Shown here piece by piece: positions 24,859-38,092 of a DNA stretch of 64,000 bases; positions within the stretch are counted from its first letter, which is position 1, and every line of letters starts with the position of its first letter. The DNA is from Dipylidium caninum. Its lineage: Eukaryota; Platyhelminthes; Cestoda; Cyclophyllidea; Dipylidiidae. The translations under genes were made by a program, and so were the position numbers. The DNA lies in the NCBI GenBank assembly GCA_017562135.1, contig QEYB01000654.1:744001-808000 (forward strand), read 5' to 3'. The notes beneath the pieces were generated by a model that was not told the origin of the DNA, made no database searches, and saw nothing but the letters and a program-made list of their open reading frames with translations.

Positions 24859-27800
24859 TCAAGGCTGAAGGCATCCAAATTCATTCTGTGTAATTACGGA
24901 GAGATCCTTCATGAGGCCGTCCAAATTCGCCATCTCCTGCGACAGCTCCTCCGTACTGATGGCCTTCGGCTACCGACGGGCAAGGACAAAAACGAATATG
25001 GTTAATTTTTATTAAGACGAATATTCGATATTCGTGTCGACAATGAGGCTTCTTTTCAGCACTTTTCGCTATTGTGGCGTCTATACGCCTCTCCATTCCC
25101 TATTCTTCCTAATATCTCCTCTTTCATCGTGGCCACTTTAGTCAAGTCCATCGTTACGCCTCACCCTATTGGCTAATACGAAGACCATACAGGAGTTTCG
25201 CCAGCCCATCACATTAGTTCACCAATTCGCGCTTTCTAAGGCATCATTTAAATATCCTCTCTGCCTGACAGCATCTACTTGGTTGCATTTCCCATAAGTA
25301 CATACGTAAAATGGCCCAATGCAGTTCATCACATACCACATTTTCGTCAGTAGTTCGCGCTTCATCAGTATCTCGCGACTTTGTAGTATTCGGCTGTTTT
25401 GCACCATCTTTCCTGGCGGGAAGGGAGCTGTAGCCGCCAGCCTGGTGTACATGGGGTGTCGGGCGGTGGCTTCGAGGAATCGCGCTGTGCTGCGGATGAT
25501 TAGACGCGTTCGAAATGGAATTCGAGCAGGAGGACATCGTGGAGACGGTGGAAAATCCGGTTGGAAGTCCATTTCCTCCTGTGGGAACACTGGCGTGGGT
25601 GGTGGAGGCTGTCACCAGAGCCACGGATGGCGGGCCGCCCACTATCAAAACAATTCCCCTGAATAATATCTTACTTATTTGTAATAAGTAGGTGGTATAC
25701 TGGGCGGTGTCAAATCCAGTGACGTAAATGACCATAGCTACGTGACTGACTTACACGAACTTGTCTCGGAGATGAGGTCTGACGCGTTGACAGACGGTGT
25801 GTTGGGCGCTATGTGACCCCGGGTTATTGGCAATCCGGGGTACTGAAGGTAGGTTCCATCATTTTCTAGGAGAAACCGAGAGTATATGCCTCAATCGCTG
25901 ATCTAAGACGGCACTGCATTCCGCGGTTACGGTATCCCCGAGTCCGAGCACTGCCTGCCCCCTGTGACCCACTTCCTTCCTCTTTCCCTCGGGCACACCC
26001 GTCTGTCACTGTAACGACGAATGTCCCACACCACTCCGTCATCACTCACCTCCCGCGCTCAAGTCAATTCGCGGCCCGCCGATGTTGCTCGGGGTGACGA
26101 GGGGGAAGGCGGACGGCGGATGAGGCGGCGGTGGAGGTGGATGCTGCCCCGTGGCCCCTCGCAGGTAAGCCGGTGGCGGGTACATTCCGCCCGCAATACC
26201 ACCTCCTGCGGCAGCGGCAGCAGCAACAGCAGCCGTGTTCTGATGATGCTGATGATAGTAAGCTTGCGCGAAGGTGCCCAACTGTGGCTGGGCGGAGGGG
26301 TAAATGCCGTAGGGCGGCACTGACGGGGCCTGAAAGAAAAGGAACCCCCCGTGAACCCTCAATGCTGACTTACGCGGATGTCAGTCTTCCCGTAACTCGA
26401 ACAAGAACCGAGAAACCGATCGACCGGTTGTCAAATCACTCAAACAGGTGAATCGCATGTGGTGGTCACGAAAGGAAACGACGAGGGGGCGAAATATCGC
26501 GTCTCCACTCAGCCGCCATAAAACAAGGCGCTTTAAAGAAAAAAGTCCCTGGCTACCGGAGGGATGAGGGGATTTCCCGTGGGGCTGACGTAGTTGGGCG
26601 TCGGCTTAATTCCCGCCGTGCCCACGGCGGGCAGGAGGGAGATCGCCGAACTGGCCGAGCTCCCAGTCGCCGCACGACTGGCGGCGTCGCTTCCACACCC
26701 GCTCATCGGGTCGACGGCCGAGCGGATTCCCATCATCGGGACTGCGTTCGTCATCGCGATTAGGCCCTGCTGTTGTTGTTGTTGTTGTTGCTTTTGAATG
26801 GCCGACTCATTGTCCATTGTCCAAGCGTCTTAACGGGGCAAGAATATGAGAGGTTTTTTGGGTAATTTAAACGCCGCCGCCTGTTGCATGCGGTGGGGAG
26901 GTAGATAATCAACTCACCCGGAGCCTTGTTCGTGAAGTCAATGAGCTGCGCCTCGGTGGACTTCGGAAGGGGATACTGTTGCAAGGCGATTTTCTCGTTT
27001 ACTGTGGCCCCTCCGCCGCCACCGCCTCCTCCTCCTCCACCGCAGCCACCGCCGCCGCCGCTTCCATTGCTGTGGCCTTTAGGGTGGCTGAGGAGATTTA
27101 CAGTCGCCTCCGCGAGTCCCCCGCCGCCGCCCTGTTGCTCCGGTTTATAGCTGCGCGGGGGAGGCGAAAAGGCAACCCAAAGTGAAAGGACATGACAACA
27201 TCGGTCTTGTTCCAGGGAGAGAAAAATTTAGTAGAACCTTCCCGACTATACAACGGACCGACTGCTTAGTCCTCACGCGTTCCAGAGGTCTGTGAACTTG
27301 CGGAGCAGCTCACTGGGCCCACAACACCCTCCACGAACTGGACAGTGGAAAGCGACCGCCAGGTCCACTTTTCCGGCGGCGTCTGCTAGTCAACGAAGGC
27401 CCCCTTCTATCGAGAACACCGGATCGGTGACAATTTGTGCACACCCTCCCACCGTGAATAGCATGGCTAACAAGGAAGCGTCCGGGTGGCTTAAATCCAC
27501 TTCAGTAGTATTGCCAACCTGTCGTGGGCATTGTCGCCGCACGGTGTGGCGACGATGACGCCTGAACCGGCGACCCACCCGCCTCCACGCACCTCCACTG
27601 TGGCCCGTGGGGGCGCACGACACCCGCGGGAGCCTCGTGGCGATGTGGACAACAGGCGACTGGCGCACGTCCGCGCCTCACCGACCAGTGGCCAGCAGTC
27701 TTTCCTCCCCTCCTCTGAGACAATACTACTGAAGTGCATCTCAGCCACCCTGAGGATACTCGGAGCGCGTTTCCAGCCCATTCACTGGTGGCCGCACCAC

Positions 27801-30800
27801 GGGACAGACTGTTCCTTCCCTAATTGTGAAGCGTAAAGGCTGTAGGTGCACTCCATTGCCCTTCACCTCACCCCCCCCCTTCCCTCGACAAGGTGTGGCG
27901 AGGGTGCAGCTTGTCACAGAGACGGCCTTCTTCGGGAGTGGAAGGAGAAGCGGACAGGAGACGAGAGGAGACGAGACACGAGACACGAGACAGGAGACAG
28001 GAGAAGAGGAGACTCACCCCACCACCATGATTGGACTTCTTTTGGCCCAACAGACGACGACGATGACAATGACCATGAGGACAATCGTGGTGACCATGAT
28101 GGCGGCCAGAGCCAGCCAAATGTCCGAATTGCCGGCGCCGATGAGGGTGGAGGGTCTGGCGCTATCGGCCACGGAGGCGTTTTCCCTCGAGAGCGACGCA
28201 GCGAGGCTCCTGTTGGCCGGCAACTCCGCCGACTGGTTGGCAGAGGCGGTAGGATTTGGGGTTGTTTTGGACAGCTCCAGCCGCCCGGAATCTGAAGGCA
28301 CAGCGCTCGAGTGAATGGGGCATTTGGAACGTGGGCGGTGGAGAGCCGCAGAAAAAGGCAGTCCTTTTAACTAGCCACACTCAACTCGACCAAACAAAAG
28401 TGGGCGGAAGTGGGTTTCAATCGGACCAGACTGCCAACCGGCCAGTCGCGCAGCCCGTCGGTCAAAGGGGGGGGGGGAGAACTGACCGTGCGGTTGGGTC
28501 TCGAAGAGCTGCACGAAACTCCAGTCGCCCAGGAGATCGGCTTCGCCGGCGTCCTGGGTCGCTGCGCGCACACAGGCGACGTAACGGCTGTTGGCACGAA
28601 GGTGTTCCAGTCGCACCCACGTGACATTCACCTTCACCTCCTTCGCCGTCTCCGAAGCGTCCTCGGGGCAGTTGACTTAAACAAGAATCGGCCTTCCGTC
28701 ATTTAAACCCACAAGTCGCGGGGCAAAATGTCGCCTCCTAAGGCAGAGCTGTCCAATCCCCGTGATTTAACAGTAAAATCAACTAGAGAAACGGCAATTT
28801 GATGCCTCCGCAGGTCTCAAGTCAAAAAAAAATCAAGCCGAGTCGGGTGGCCCTTCCCTATTTGAGTGACGGTCGGGTGCAGTTAGACCCATCGAGAGTC
28901 AACTTGGTCTACGACCTCCCCGACACCTTTCTCGTGTGTGCATTTGCAGAGGCGATGTTTTGGCCAGGGCTCTGGGGCAGAAATGCTCTCGCAACGTGGA
29001 CAATGACCTCCCCAACCGCGCGCTGCCTACTTATGGAAATAAGTAGCATGCCAGCCGAAAAGGGAGATTCAAGGCCGAGGAGAGCACGAGAACCGCGTCT
29101 CTAACTAGCCCTTTCGCTCTCCCATCGGCCAGGGTGTGAGCGACGCAGCGACCCTCGAGACCGCGGACAGCGAAGGGAACCCACCGAAAGCGCCATTCGC
29201 AGAGCCGCCGCCCTGCGTCCGCACCGCGTCGTAGCGCAGCTGGTAGGTCAGCGGGAACATGCCGCTGGCACAAGGCGACGCTCTGGGCGTATTCCTGCGA
29301 ATCCCGCCCGCAGGGTAGCCCTCGAACTCGTCCTCGAGGGCGGAGCACGTGGGCGCGTCCCAGGCCATGATGGCCCAGTCGGGGCCGGCGGAGAGAAGGC
29401 GGAAGTTGAGCGGAATGAGAGAGTCCTTGGCGTCTGCAAGGCGAGCAAATGAAAGGCATCCTCAGACCGGCAAAGCGCCTCACAGTCTCGTGAGCCTGCG
29501 TTAAGTGGTAACCCACGCGAAACGGCCTTGGTTTGGGCGGTGATCAGCTCCACCGGACCCTCGCCGTCCTCGGTGAGCAGAGCCACGGAGATCATGTAGG
29601 TGGTGGAGGGTTCTACAAGCCAAAGAGGCGGTCTCAACCACAGTCAGAAGCCTTTAATTGGCCTGCAGCGCGTCAGGCAACTCACCGAGGGGCTCGATGG
29701 AGAAGGCGCGCTTCTCCACACTCACGTCGGCCTTGTTCGGACCGGGGTAGATGTTGCCCCAGCGGACGACCACGCCCTTGAATTGGTGCGGCGAGGCGGA
29801 GATCGGCGGGATGGACCACAGCAGGAGGATGTTGCGCTCCCGCGCCACGTAGCGCAGGTTGTGCACCTACAAAATACCAGGGGGCCACAGGACCCGGTGA
29901 GAGGCGGTGCAACCGTGGGGCGCCGCGAGGGCGTGGACGAGGTTAATCGGCCAACCTTGAGGGGAGGAAGCGTTGCCACGCCCGGGTCGACGAAGAAGTT
30001 TGGGTTGTCGAGGCTCTGAAAGGTCAGAAGACGTAAAACACACAGACAGACGCACCGCGCCGAGTCAGAGTCATTTCGCCCCGACGACTCACCTCGTCGA
30101 CAGGGCCTCTGTGCGCATCGGTGTCGATTTGGCTGGTCTTCAGTTTGGTTGTGAAGAAGAGAGGCGGCGACTTTGGACCTATTCCGGCGCGTGTTGCGGC
30201 TGCAACCGTGAGACTGTAGTTTGTCATGGGATTCAGGCCTGGTGGGAGGAGAAGACGGCAAGTGAAAGCACCTCACTCGAGCCTGTGGCAGGCGTGGCAT
30301 TTGAACTGGGGCCGCGTGAGCATCGTGAATTCGTTACCCCCCCCCCGCCCCCCGGCCCCCGGTCCACTTAACGTCCCTCCGCTCGCAGCTCCTCTAAGCG
30401 CTAGCGACCGGGTCGGTTTCCAGACCCACCGAAGAATGGCCCTTTGGGCAGAGGTGAGGCTGAAAAAGCGACTGAAGGACGTGTCACCCGCCTGCTTTAC
30501 GAGCCATACCGACCGGATGCTTCCACTCCACCCTCCTTCAACGATGGCGCGACGGGGCTCTTTTTCGTGGCGTCCCCCCTCCCCGCCATCCAATGAAGTG
30601 TCCGGAATGCCATGACAACGACTTACTAGTGATTGTGTAGTTGCGACCATCGGCCACTGTGAGCTCCCGCGGCGCCAGCCACTCGGGGGAGTTGAACTCT
30701 AGTTGGTAGGCGACGATTTCGCCGTTGCAGTCCTGCACTGCGGGTGGCAGCCAGGAGAAGGCGGCCGTCAAGGCGCCCACGTCGGAGAGCATCACCTACG

Positions 30801-33800
30801 GCAATTAAAGCGGGAACGGAGGGAGGCAACGCTTCGCTGTCAGCTTCGTCGAAGTGTCAGCAGACTCAACTTTGACGAGAAATCGCCAAATACACACAAG
30901 TGTCCACCTTTCGGAGGGAAAATCACCTTTCACATCGCCTAAGATGCGCCCTTTTCCGTGGCAATCATTCAAGGAGATCCTTTTTTTCCTCCACCTCCGT
31001 AGGAGGTTGCCCGACAAGGCAACGAAAAAATTAGTTCTTGACTGCCCCATGTTGGTGCAGTTTTTGTAACTGGTGGTTTTGTGTTCTTCGTTTAGAGAGG
31101 GACGCAATCTTCGACCATAACTCATTTTTAAGCTAAGCAACTGAATAACTTTGTGACTTGAATTTAGTCCCTCCTGCAGGATAGGTTGTGAAGCTAGGAT
31201 GACAGGCGATTTGACAAGTTGACCGGATTTTGGGGCTCAGCAGAGTGCACTCCTACGGAATTAACGGGGCTTTAAATAAAGTTTTTTTGAGTAGAAATGT
31301 GCCTGTTAGGGTGGCAACAATTTTAGACTTTCTCAACTCTACGGCTGGTGTGTTTTAATCTAAGTTTATAGTCTCATCTGTCAGAAGTAAAATTTCATTT
31401 ATGTTCCAGCAATTAATTTGCGAGACGCACGAGTAAAGAAGCATCTGTCAGATCGCAGCTTTGGGTTTTACGAAATTCAAGTGGAATACGGCTTAGCTGC
31501 ACTTTATATCTATTCAGTTACTAATGGCATCAATTGTTTGACCATAAACATGCGGATCCGACGTTCCGATGGTAAATTAATCCCAATTGTGGTTTAGGGC
31601 AGTCACCCACGACAGTTATATTTACACTTCTGGCATTTAATTTGGTTATAATTGAGAAGCAACAGCTTTACAGAAAAGAACCAGAGTCTTAAAAGAATGA
31701 AGAACAAAGGCCAAGGGCTGACAAAAGACTCGGACAAACAATGGAATTTTCGATCTCTGATCCATCCTACAATTCCTTTTCAACTAAGTCCACTGTTAAT
31801 TATACCTAATTAATGCAATTCATTGGGGGAGGTTTTTATTTCACCAGCTAAATTATTTATCAGTCGCCTCAGTAACCATAAGGCACCAATCGCCTTGGCG
31901 CCGTGGTCACCGTCGTAGATTCCATTCATTAAAAGCATTCGCTCAATGTCATTTATTGAGCAAATAAAAGTAGGTTCTACTCAAATTAAAAATGCGCAAC
32001 CCACTTGTCGTGTTTTTAAATCTTGAAGAACAATATAGTTACGTTGATTTTAGGATTACATTGAAAATGATGTGAGAACGCGCTGTCCCTGTTGTTCGCT
32101 TGGTCAAAAAACACATTTTAATTCAATTACTATAAAATGCCGTTAAACGTATTAGAATAATAATAAATAAATGAGAATAGCAAAATTAGAATTAAAATCA
32201 AATACAAAAATACTTAAAATTGAAATACAATTAGAATAATAAGTAGGATAAACGTATGGCAATAATATTTTTCAGACCTTAAGTTGATCGGAGAAAATGG
32301 TCCACTACCAAACCTCTACCGATGGAAATAGAAAATAGCAGGATTATCGGCAATTTGGTTTACGTGGCCACGATATTTTCGAATATTTAACTAAGTCCCA
32401 CCTCTCCTCACCCCCAATTTGTGCCTTCGGGTGAGGCCTCCGTAAAATTTTCTCTCATCTCTGTTAAACGCATTTCGTGAAATGCTACACCATCAGCAAA
32501 ATGTGGCACCTTTGATACAATGGCACAGTTGGTACCTTGAGAGGTGGCGCCGAGGGAGGACGTGAGAGAATCCGCGGCGACGATGCGATTGTCGCCGAGT
32601 TGCCATCCACGCCCGTTCCAGAGACAGCGATTATTCTCACACGGTAAAATGAGTCCGGTTGCAAGTCGGCGATCGTGTATTCGGTCACACGAGAGCCACC
32701 GGGCACCTTGAAGGACGCCCACCGCCGCGAATCCACACTGCTTATGGCCAAGTTTAGCAGCATGATTCTAAATTTAATTGCAAAGTGGACCGTCACCGTA
32801 GACGAAGATAGCAAACACCTTCACTACAGTGCAATTAAAGCTCTCTCAATACGACTTTTCATTCCATTTAAAAGAATTGCGCTACTCGGCCAACATACCT
32901 GTAGTAGGCGATCTGTGCCTCGGGTCTCTCCGACCGCTCAATATGCGGCAGCTCCCAGGAAACCTTCAAGGTGGCAAAGTCAGTCGATTCCGCCTTGGCA
33001 TTCATTACCATCGGCAGCCGATAAACTACACAAAGTCATTAAACCCTCATGTGGCAAATCTCACCTTCTGGTTTGGTTGTGAATGTGATATATTTGGGCA
33101 ATTTGGATGTCTGACCATCGGTCGGGCGGTAGGAGTAGATTGACACTTCGTAAAGGGTTTTGGGTCGAAGTTCTTCGAAGGATATTTGAGATTCTTCCGT
33201 CATCATTGAAAACTTTCTGTAATGGCAGAGCCAGGCGCGTTTAAGAGAATTGGTACACATTTTTCAATCCTATTCACTGCGGCCAAGTTAATTCCAGGCT
33301 TCTTATTTGCGTATTTTGTCCAGGCAAAAATTTTTTAAACCTCATATTCATGCAGAAATTCAAGCATTTTGTGAATCAAGCAGGCCATTTCGTTCTTTGT
33401 CGTAGCGTCGGCGGTCGACGGGACATCGGGGAGTCGCTGTGAAAGCGTCAAGGATGACATTCCCCTCAATTGGGCCAACTTTCACTACTCTCTCCGTCAC
33501 GTCCGATCCGTTTTGGGGCCAATCTTCGGGTCATCTATGTTCCATGCGATACTACTAATACATTATAAGTAAATTATGGGTTTATTCGACAGCACATGTT
33601 CAGGTTTTTGTGGTTCAGATGGCGGCAATATGTTCGCCATTTCCTCCCTCGGCTCCATTACACAACTTTACTATGGGGCTAGCTTTTGGCATTTCAAACG
33701 TCGTTTTCCCGTCTTTCCACAAACACGCATGTGTTGGTAGTCGCAAACGTATCCTAGTCCAAACACACTTACTTGGCAGAATTCTCCGGCTTAATTTCAA

Positions 33801-34285
33801 TGCGGTAATTGACCTGCTGGTCGGGCGATTGCGGGAGCGGTTGCGTTGGCAGCCATGACAGTTGGGCGCTGTCCTCTGTCACCGAGACAATCTCGATTTC
33901 GCCGGGAGGATTGGGTGGTGGAAGTGCTAAAAGATGTAATTTAAATTTCTTAACCACTTCCTCCCAGAATAAAAGCCCGCATGTGCGTGAAACACCCTCG
34001 TTTACGACCCTACGCCTGCCAGCCTACTTATAACTCTATTAAGTAGGCATCTCCTATGACGGTAGGGTCAAGCGGCCTGAGTCAGCACGCTGAGGCGGTA
34101 TTTTGACAGGGGGAAGAAGAAGAATAATGGACAGGAGTTAATCTTGAAATATTTCCGCCACTTCAGAAAACACTTTGAGCGGCCTAAGCAAATGTAGAGG
34201 AACTTGGGCCAACTTACAACGAATGACAGGGTTCCACTTACTTAAGCGTTTCTGACGGGATTGTTGGTTGTTCGTGGAATTGTCT
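24859..34285 (-). CDS. DCC/neogenin-type netrin receptor, 18 exons, 5' end missing
   Basis: Exons: 34285-34242, 33926-33773, 33216-33065, 33025-32899, 32737-32536, 30795-30627, 30238-30093, 30015-29956, 29866-29686, 29612-29517, 29433-29185, 28675-28487, 28291-28018, 27150-26918, 26828-26557, 26329-26050, 25641-25337, 24969-24859; about 1080 aa, all phases agree. Order: a linker with RQKR; five fibronectin III domains (for example TTYMISVALLTEDGEGP in the fourth); a Ser/Asn-rich juxtamembrane stretch; one transmembrane helix (WLALAAIMVTTIVLMVIVIV); and a long intracellular tail with Gly, Gln and Ala/His-rich runs ending in a P3 motif, STEELSQEMANLDGLMKDL, which in DCC mediates receptor self-association. 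Vertebrate DCC/neogenin have four Ig and six FN3 domains; the Ig domains were not found here. DCC and neogenin cannot be told apart from this. Confidence 0.9.
26768..26791 (-). repeat. CAA/CAG triplet run encoding polyglutamine
   Basis: A pure triplet run within the receptor's intracellular tail exon, read on the minus strand as about eight consecutive Gln after QK. It is likely to be length-variable between individuals. Confidence 0.8.
27256..27750 (-). mobile_element. Dispersed repeat with terminal inverted repeats, copy 2 (intronic)
   Basis: Reverse-oriented copy of 17791-18358, lying wholly inside the receptor intron between exons ending 28018 and starting 27150. The inverted-repeat core is bounded by ggcttaaatccacttcag on the left and its imperfect complement ending near 27750. 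The two copies are very alike by eye over most of their length; copy 2 lacks the internal AC-rich piece. It encodes no transposase. Confidence 0.75.
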
Positions 34286-36577
34286 CTATAATGCAAAACG
34301 GTGACAAGGAGTTAGGATGACCAGTCGTCGTGAGTTAAATGTCAGATCGTCTGCTGCAATATCCTAATCCCGATTAAAAATAGACAGCGGGGTACACAAC
34401 TCACCCCCGTTTGGAGTCATTTTCGATGACAGTGTTCCCACATTAAGGAAAACTAACCATATGCTGCAAGGTAAGCGAGAAAATACCAAGCTACCTGACG
34501 AAATTTCACGCAAAATATGAATTGGGCCTGCAGCAACTACTGTTCCATAATTTCGTCCCTTTGAAGAAGAATAGTTTAAAGGGAAGGTCACTAGCAGGCA
34601 GCTAGGTGAGCATCTCTTCATTTCACCCTGACTTATATCAGTTTATGACGCCTTAGTCCGAGGCAGGACGGACATTCCGCTCCATTCCACTTCCCAATAT
34701 GGCGTCACGTATATGTGACGCGCAATCAGCGTCACGTGATTATAAGTGCAAATGGGAGCAGACAGGAGGTAGCGTCCAGCTCACAACAAGTTGACAGCTG
34801 TCATCGTTTTGTCAGTATTAAATCCGATGATCAACCGGAGCACAATGGCTAGAAAAAGTTAATCTGCAGAGAATTTCACTCTGAATTCGTATGCGCAGTC
34901 TTAGAGTCTCATCAGTCGCCAGCTGCGAATCACCAACAAAGGCGGGCAGCAGCATCACTTGCCACATGTGAGCCTGGAAGACCCAACTTGTACCTACACC
35001 CACAGGTCACCTCGGACCGTCTACATGGGCGCAAGCTGGGCTCGCACCACTTAACACGACAGATTAGAGGGGGCACTTCGGTCCCCTCGCTTATTCGAAG
35101 GCCTGAACGAGCGCTAATTACAAGCAGGTAGTGCGATTTCCCGTACATGTTTACGTCCACGAGGCGTGCAGCGACTTGGACAGAGACAGGGCGAAAGGGA
35201 CGCAAAAGTAAGCACACGAACTCTTAAGCCTTATGAGCGAGTGTAACATTGCGATTCTCTGACGCTTATTTCCTACATTTCAGCTACACTTTCACAAGTT
35301 CCAGTGGCGTTAGCTTATTTAAATACGAGTAAATGTAGAAACGGTATAAAACAAAGCATGATATAAAAAATATAGACATTTCAAATGAATTAAGATTTTG
35401 CAAAAATAGGATGAAAGCATAATTTCATGGTTGACCCTCAACGTGTTTTAATGTATCAATAACGTCACCGGGGCAGTCCGAGGGGATTCAAGTAGACGAA
35501 ATGCGCGCCAAATGGAAAAAAGAGTTCTGGCCACTCTTCGGGAACAATGGGACTAAAACATCAGTTAATGGAGTAATTGCCACTTGTCAGAGAGTCAAAC
35601 ACATGGTGGGACGCCGTTTTTTCGCAGCATTAGCCGAAATGGCGCTTCTGTCTGTCGCCTTTGGACTCGGCCAGAACTCGCCTCACCCATTTATTTTCTC
35701 GCCTCGAGTAAAACACGTGAATTTTATTGTCACCCGCCGCCATTAGAGTTGATTCCCCTCCGCAGGCGGAAACGCCATTCCAAGTACACTGGCCACTTTT
35801 ACTGCCCGACTAAAGCACTACGTGGAAAAGGGAAAAAAGGGTGACAAGACTGCCCCCGCCCCCGCCCCGCCCCCCCCTCCTCGACTCATAAATGGCTGGG
35901 GTGGCGTTTCGACAAGCCGGGCGGGGCCACTTGGACTAATTGATGGCAACCCGCCACCCACCGCCGAGAACATAAATTGCCACGGTGTTGGCGGTGGAGC
36001 ATTTACCGTGCGACGCGAGCCACTCGCCTCCCAGTCGCATGTGTCCACACTGCAGGCACGCAGACAACATTTTCGGTGGTCACTAGCCTAAAGCGTCCCA
36101 AACTTAACCCTTCGGGCGCTCGTCCCCTCAGCCCGGCCTTGCGAAATGCCACATTTTACTTGCGGGTTGCGTACACGCAACCCCCCTAATGACAGGCGTG
36201 GGGAGGAGGCGGGCGGTTTGTGGCCGAGGCATCAATCAGCGTTGCTGACACTACAGTGAGTAATTAATGAGACACATTGGAGTGAGGGGCTGCCAGCAGA
36301 AAAATTTGCCTTAGGAAATAAACTCGATATGCCTGACCCCACACTTTAAATTCCCTCCAAAACCAATCACTTCCTCGTGCCTCTACAGTGGCATTTCGGC
36401 CGGCTGGTGACTGATGTCGGACGGTTCAGCCTCCCTACCGGTGCAAGTGGGGATGAGGACTCGAGAACCACCAAATTTTGAGCGGAGATGCACGGAACAA
36501 ACCAACCGGGCGCTCGTCGCCGGTATGAAGGCGGCGATATCGTCGACGAATGGGCAAATCGCGACTGAGTCACTGTG
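34286..36577. other. Upstream of first recognised receptor exon, no exon found
   Basis: Probably a receptor intron. The part to about 35.5 kb is AT-rich and the rest GC-rich. I searched the minus strand for Ig-domain patterns (C..W..GxYxC) and found none convincing. Confidence 0.4.
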
Positions 36578-36670
36578 CGGACGGGACGGGACGGGACGGG
36601 ACGGGACGGGACGGGACGGGACGGGACGGGACGGGACGGGACGGGACGGGACAAGGGGACGGGACGGGAC
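36578..36670. repeat. Pentanucleotide (GGGAC)n microsatellite
   Basis: About 15 uninterrupted copies of ACGGG/GGGAC, then a short break (aaggg) and three more. It gives open frames on both strands (for example a TGRDG-type repeat) that are artefacts. Confidence 0.95.
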
Positions 36671-38054
36671 GCGGGGCGTGGGGCGGTGACGTTGGCCACC
36701 GCTAATGACAAGGTCGTGTTTCCATGGCCCGCGCCAGCGACCACGTCTTTGGTTGGGTGTTTGACTCCTGTGTCCTCCAGTGAGGAGGGAAAAGAATGGA
36801 GGCTTCTCCCGCGGGGGGCTCAACTTCTGCTTCCGTTCGAAAGGAATTTGCCCACTTCCCTCCGCCTTGTTTGAAAGACGAATGATGGCAGCAAAACAGC
36901 TTTTTATGGTATCGCGATGCAAAAAAATTCCATCATCCCTCCGTAGGAGGAACTTTTGCAGGGCGGGAAATGGGTTTGCTCGGCTCGTTGAGACTGAAAA
37001 GGGTGAATTCGCATCCCACTCGCCCCGCGCCGCCCGCGACACGTAAATCCTCTCGTGTGCGACGTGGACAGACAGCGCGACAGGTCGGTCGGAGGAGGCT
37101 GGGCAAGGCTGGTCACCAGGAAGGCGACCGACTCGCTCGGGGGGATGGAACCGGGCGAGTGGGACGTCCCCGCAGGCAGCAACAATGCTGCCGACGGCTA
37201 CACTGGTCACTCAACCCTCCGCCGCAGCACATTTACGGGCAATTTTAATTGTCCAGCTGGCGACAGGCCCAGCGCCCCACTTTGTTGTGCGCCGCCGTGA
37301 GGGAAAAACGAATCATGTTGTAAATCAGGCGTCTGGGAGTACGTGTTTCCTCAAGCGTGGAGGCAAACGCCACTTTTTGCCCCCGCCACAAGGCGGCAGG
37401 GCGCTCGCATCACTGGCCTGCAACCCCGCGGCAGCCGACTTTCCACCCGAGGGAAGTCAGCCTCGCCTGCGGAAGCACCGAAACTGGTGTGAGGAGGAGG
37501 CAGTTGGCACCCGGGCGGCGTCAAGGCACCCGACGGAAAGTTCAAGTGTCACAGGCGGTCTCGCGAAGACTCCGCGTGGCGCCCAACCCGCGGGGGCGAA
37601 GCCCCAACCTCGCCCAGCTCGGCCGCTCCGCCCCGAGCGCGTTAATCTCCGTGTTAATCCGGGGGATCAAGCGAGGCAATTACACGTCAGACGAGTCGGA
37701 TTAGACCGAGAATGCGGTTCCAGACCCCAACGTTACCCGACGGGGGTGTTAAAGACAGACGGGACGGCCTCACGTCGACATCTCCGGCCACCATGGGGTG
37801 GCGGCAGCCTGTGAACCCAAAAGTCACAGAAAATTTGGCCACCGACGAGCCGTCGTCTTCTACGGCCTCACTGCCCAGGCGTCGGAGGTGCGATCGTCTG
37901 CCTGGAACAAAATCCCCCGTGGCTAAGAGAGGAGGACAAAGCCCACGCTGACCCACTGCACGTCTTTTACTGGTGTTGTTTCCTCTTTTGTCGTTTTTTC
38001 TCCCCGTTTTTTGGTCTTTTTCTTCACCTCCCTCGTCCGGGTTAAGCCAATTGC

Positions 38055-38058
<4 letters not shown>

Positions 38059-38088
<30 letters not shown>
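38059..38088. repeat. (GA)n dinucleotide repeat
   Basis: About 15 GA units in a row. A shorter (TC)n run is at about 39665-39681. Confidence 0.9.

Positions 38089-38092
<4 letters not shown>

Noticed and set aside
36383..37210. 275-codon frame on the - strand with Arg-Pro-Val-Pro-Ser repeats
   Set aside because: It is the translation of the GGGAC microsatellite.
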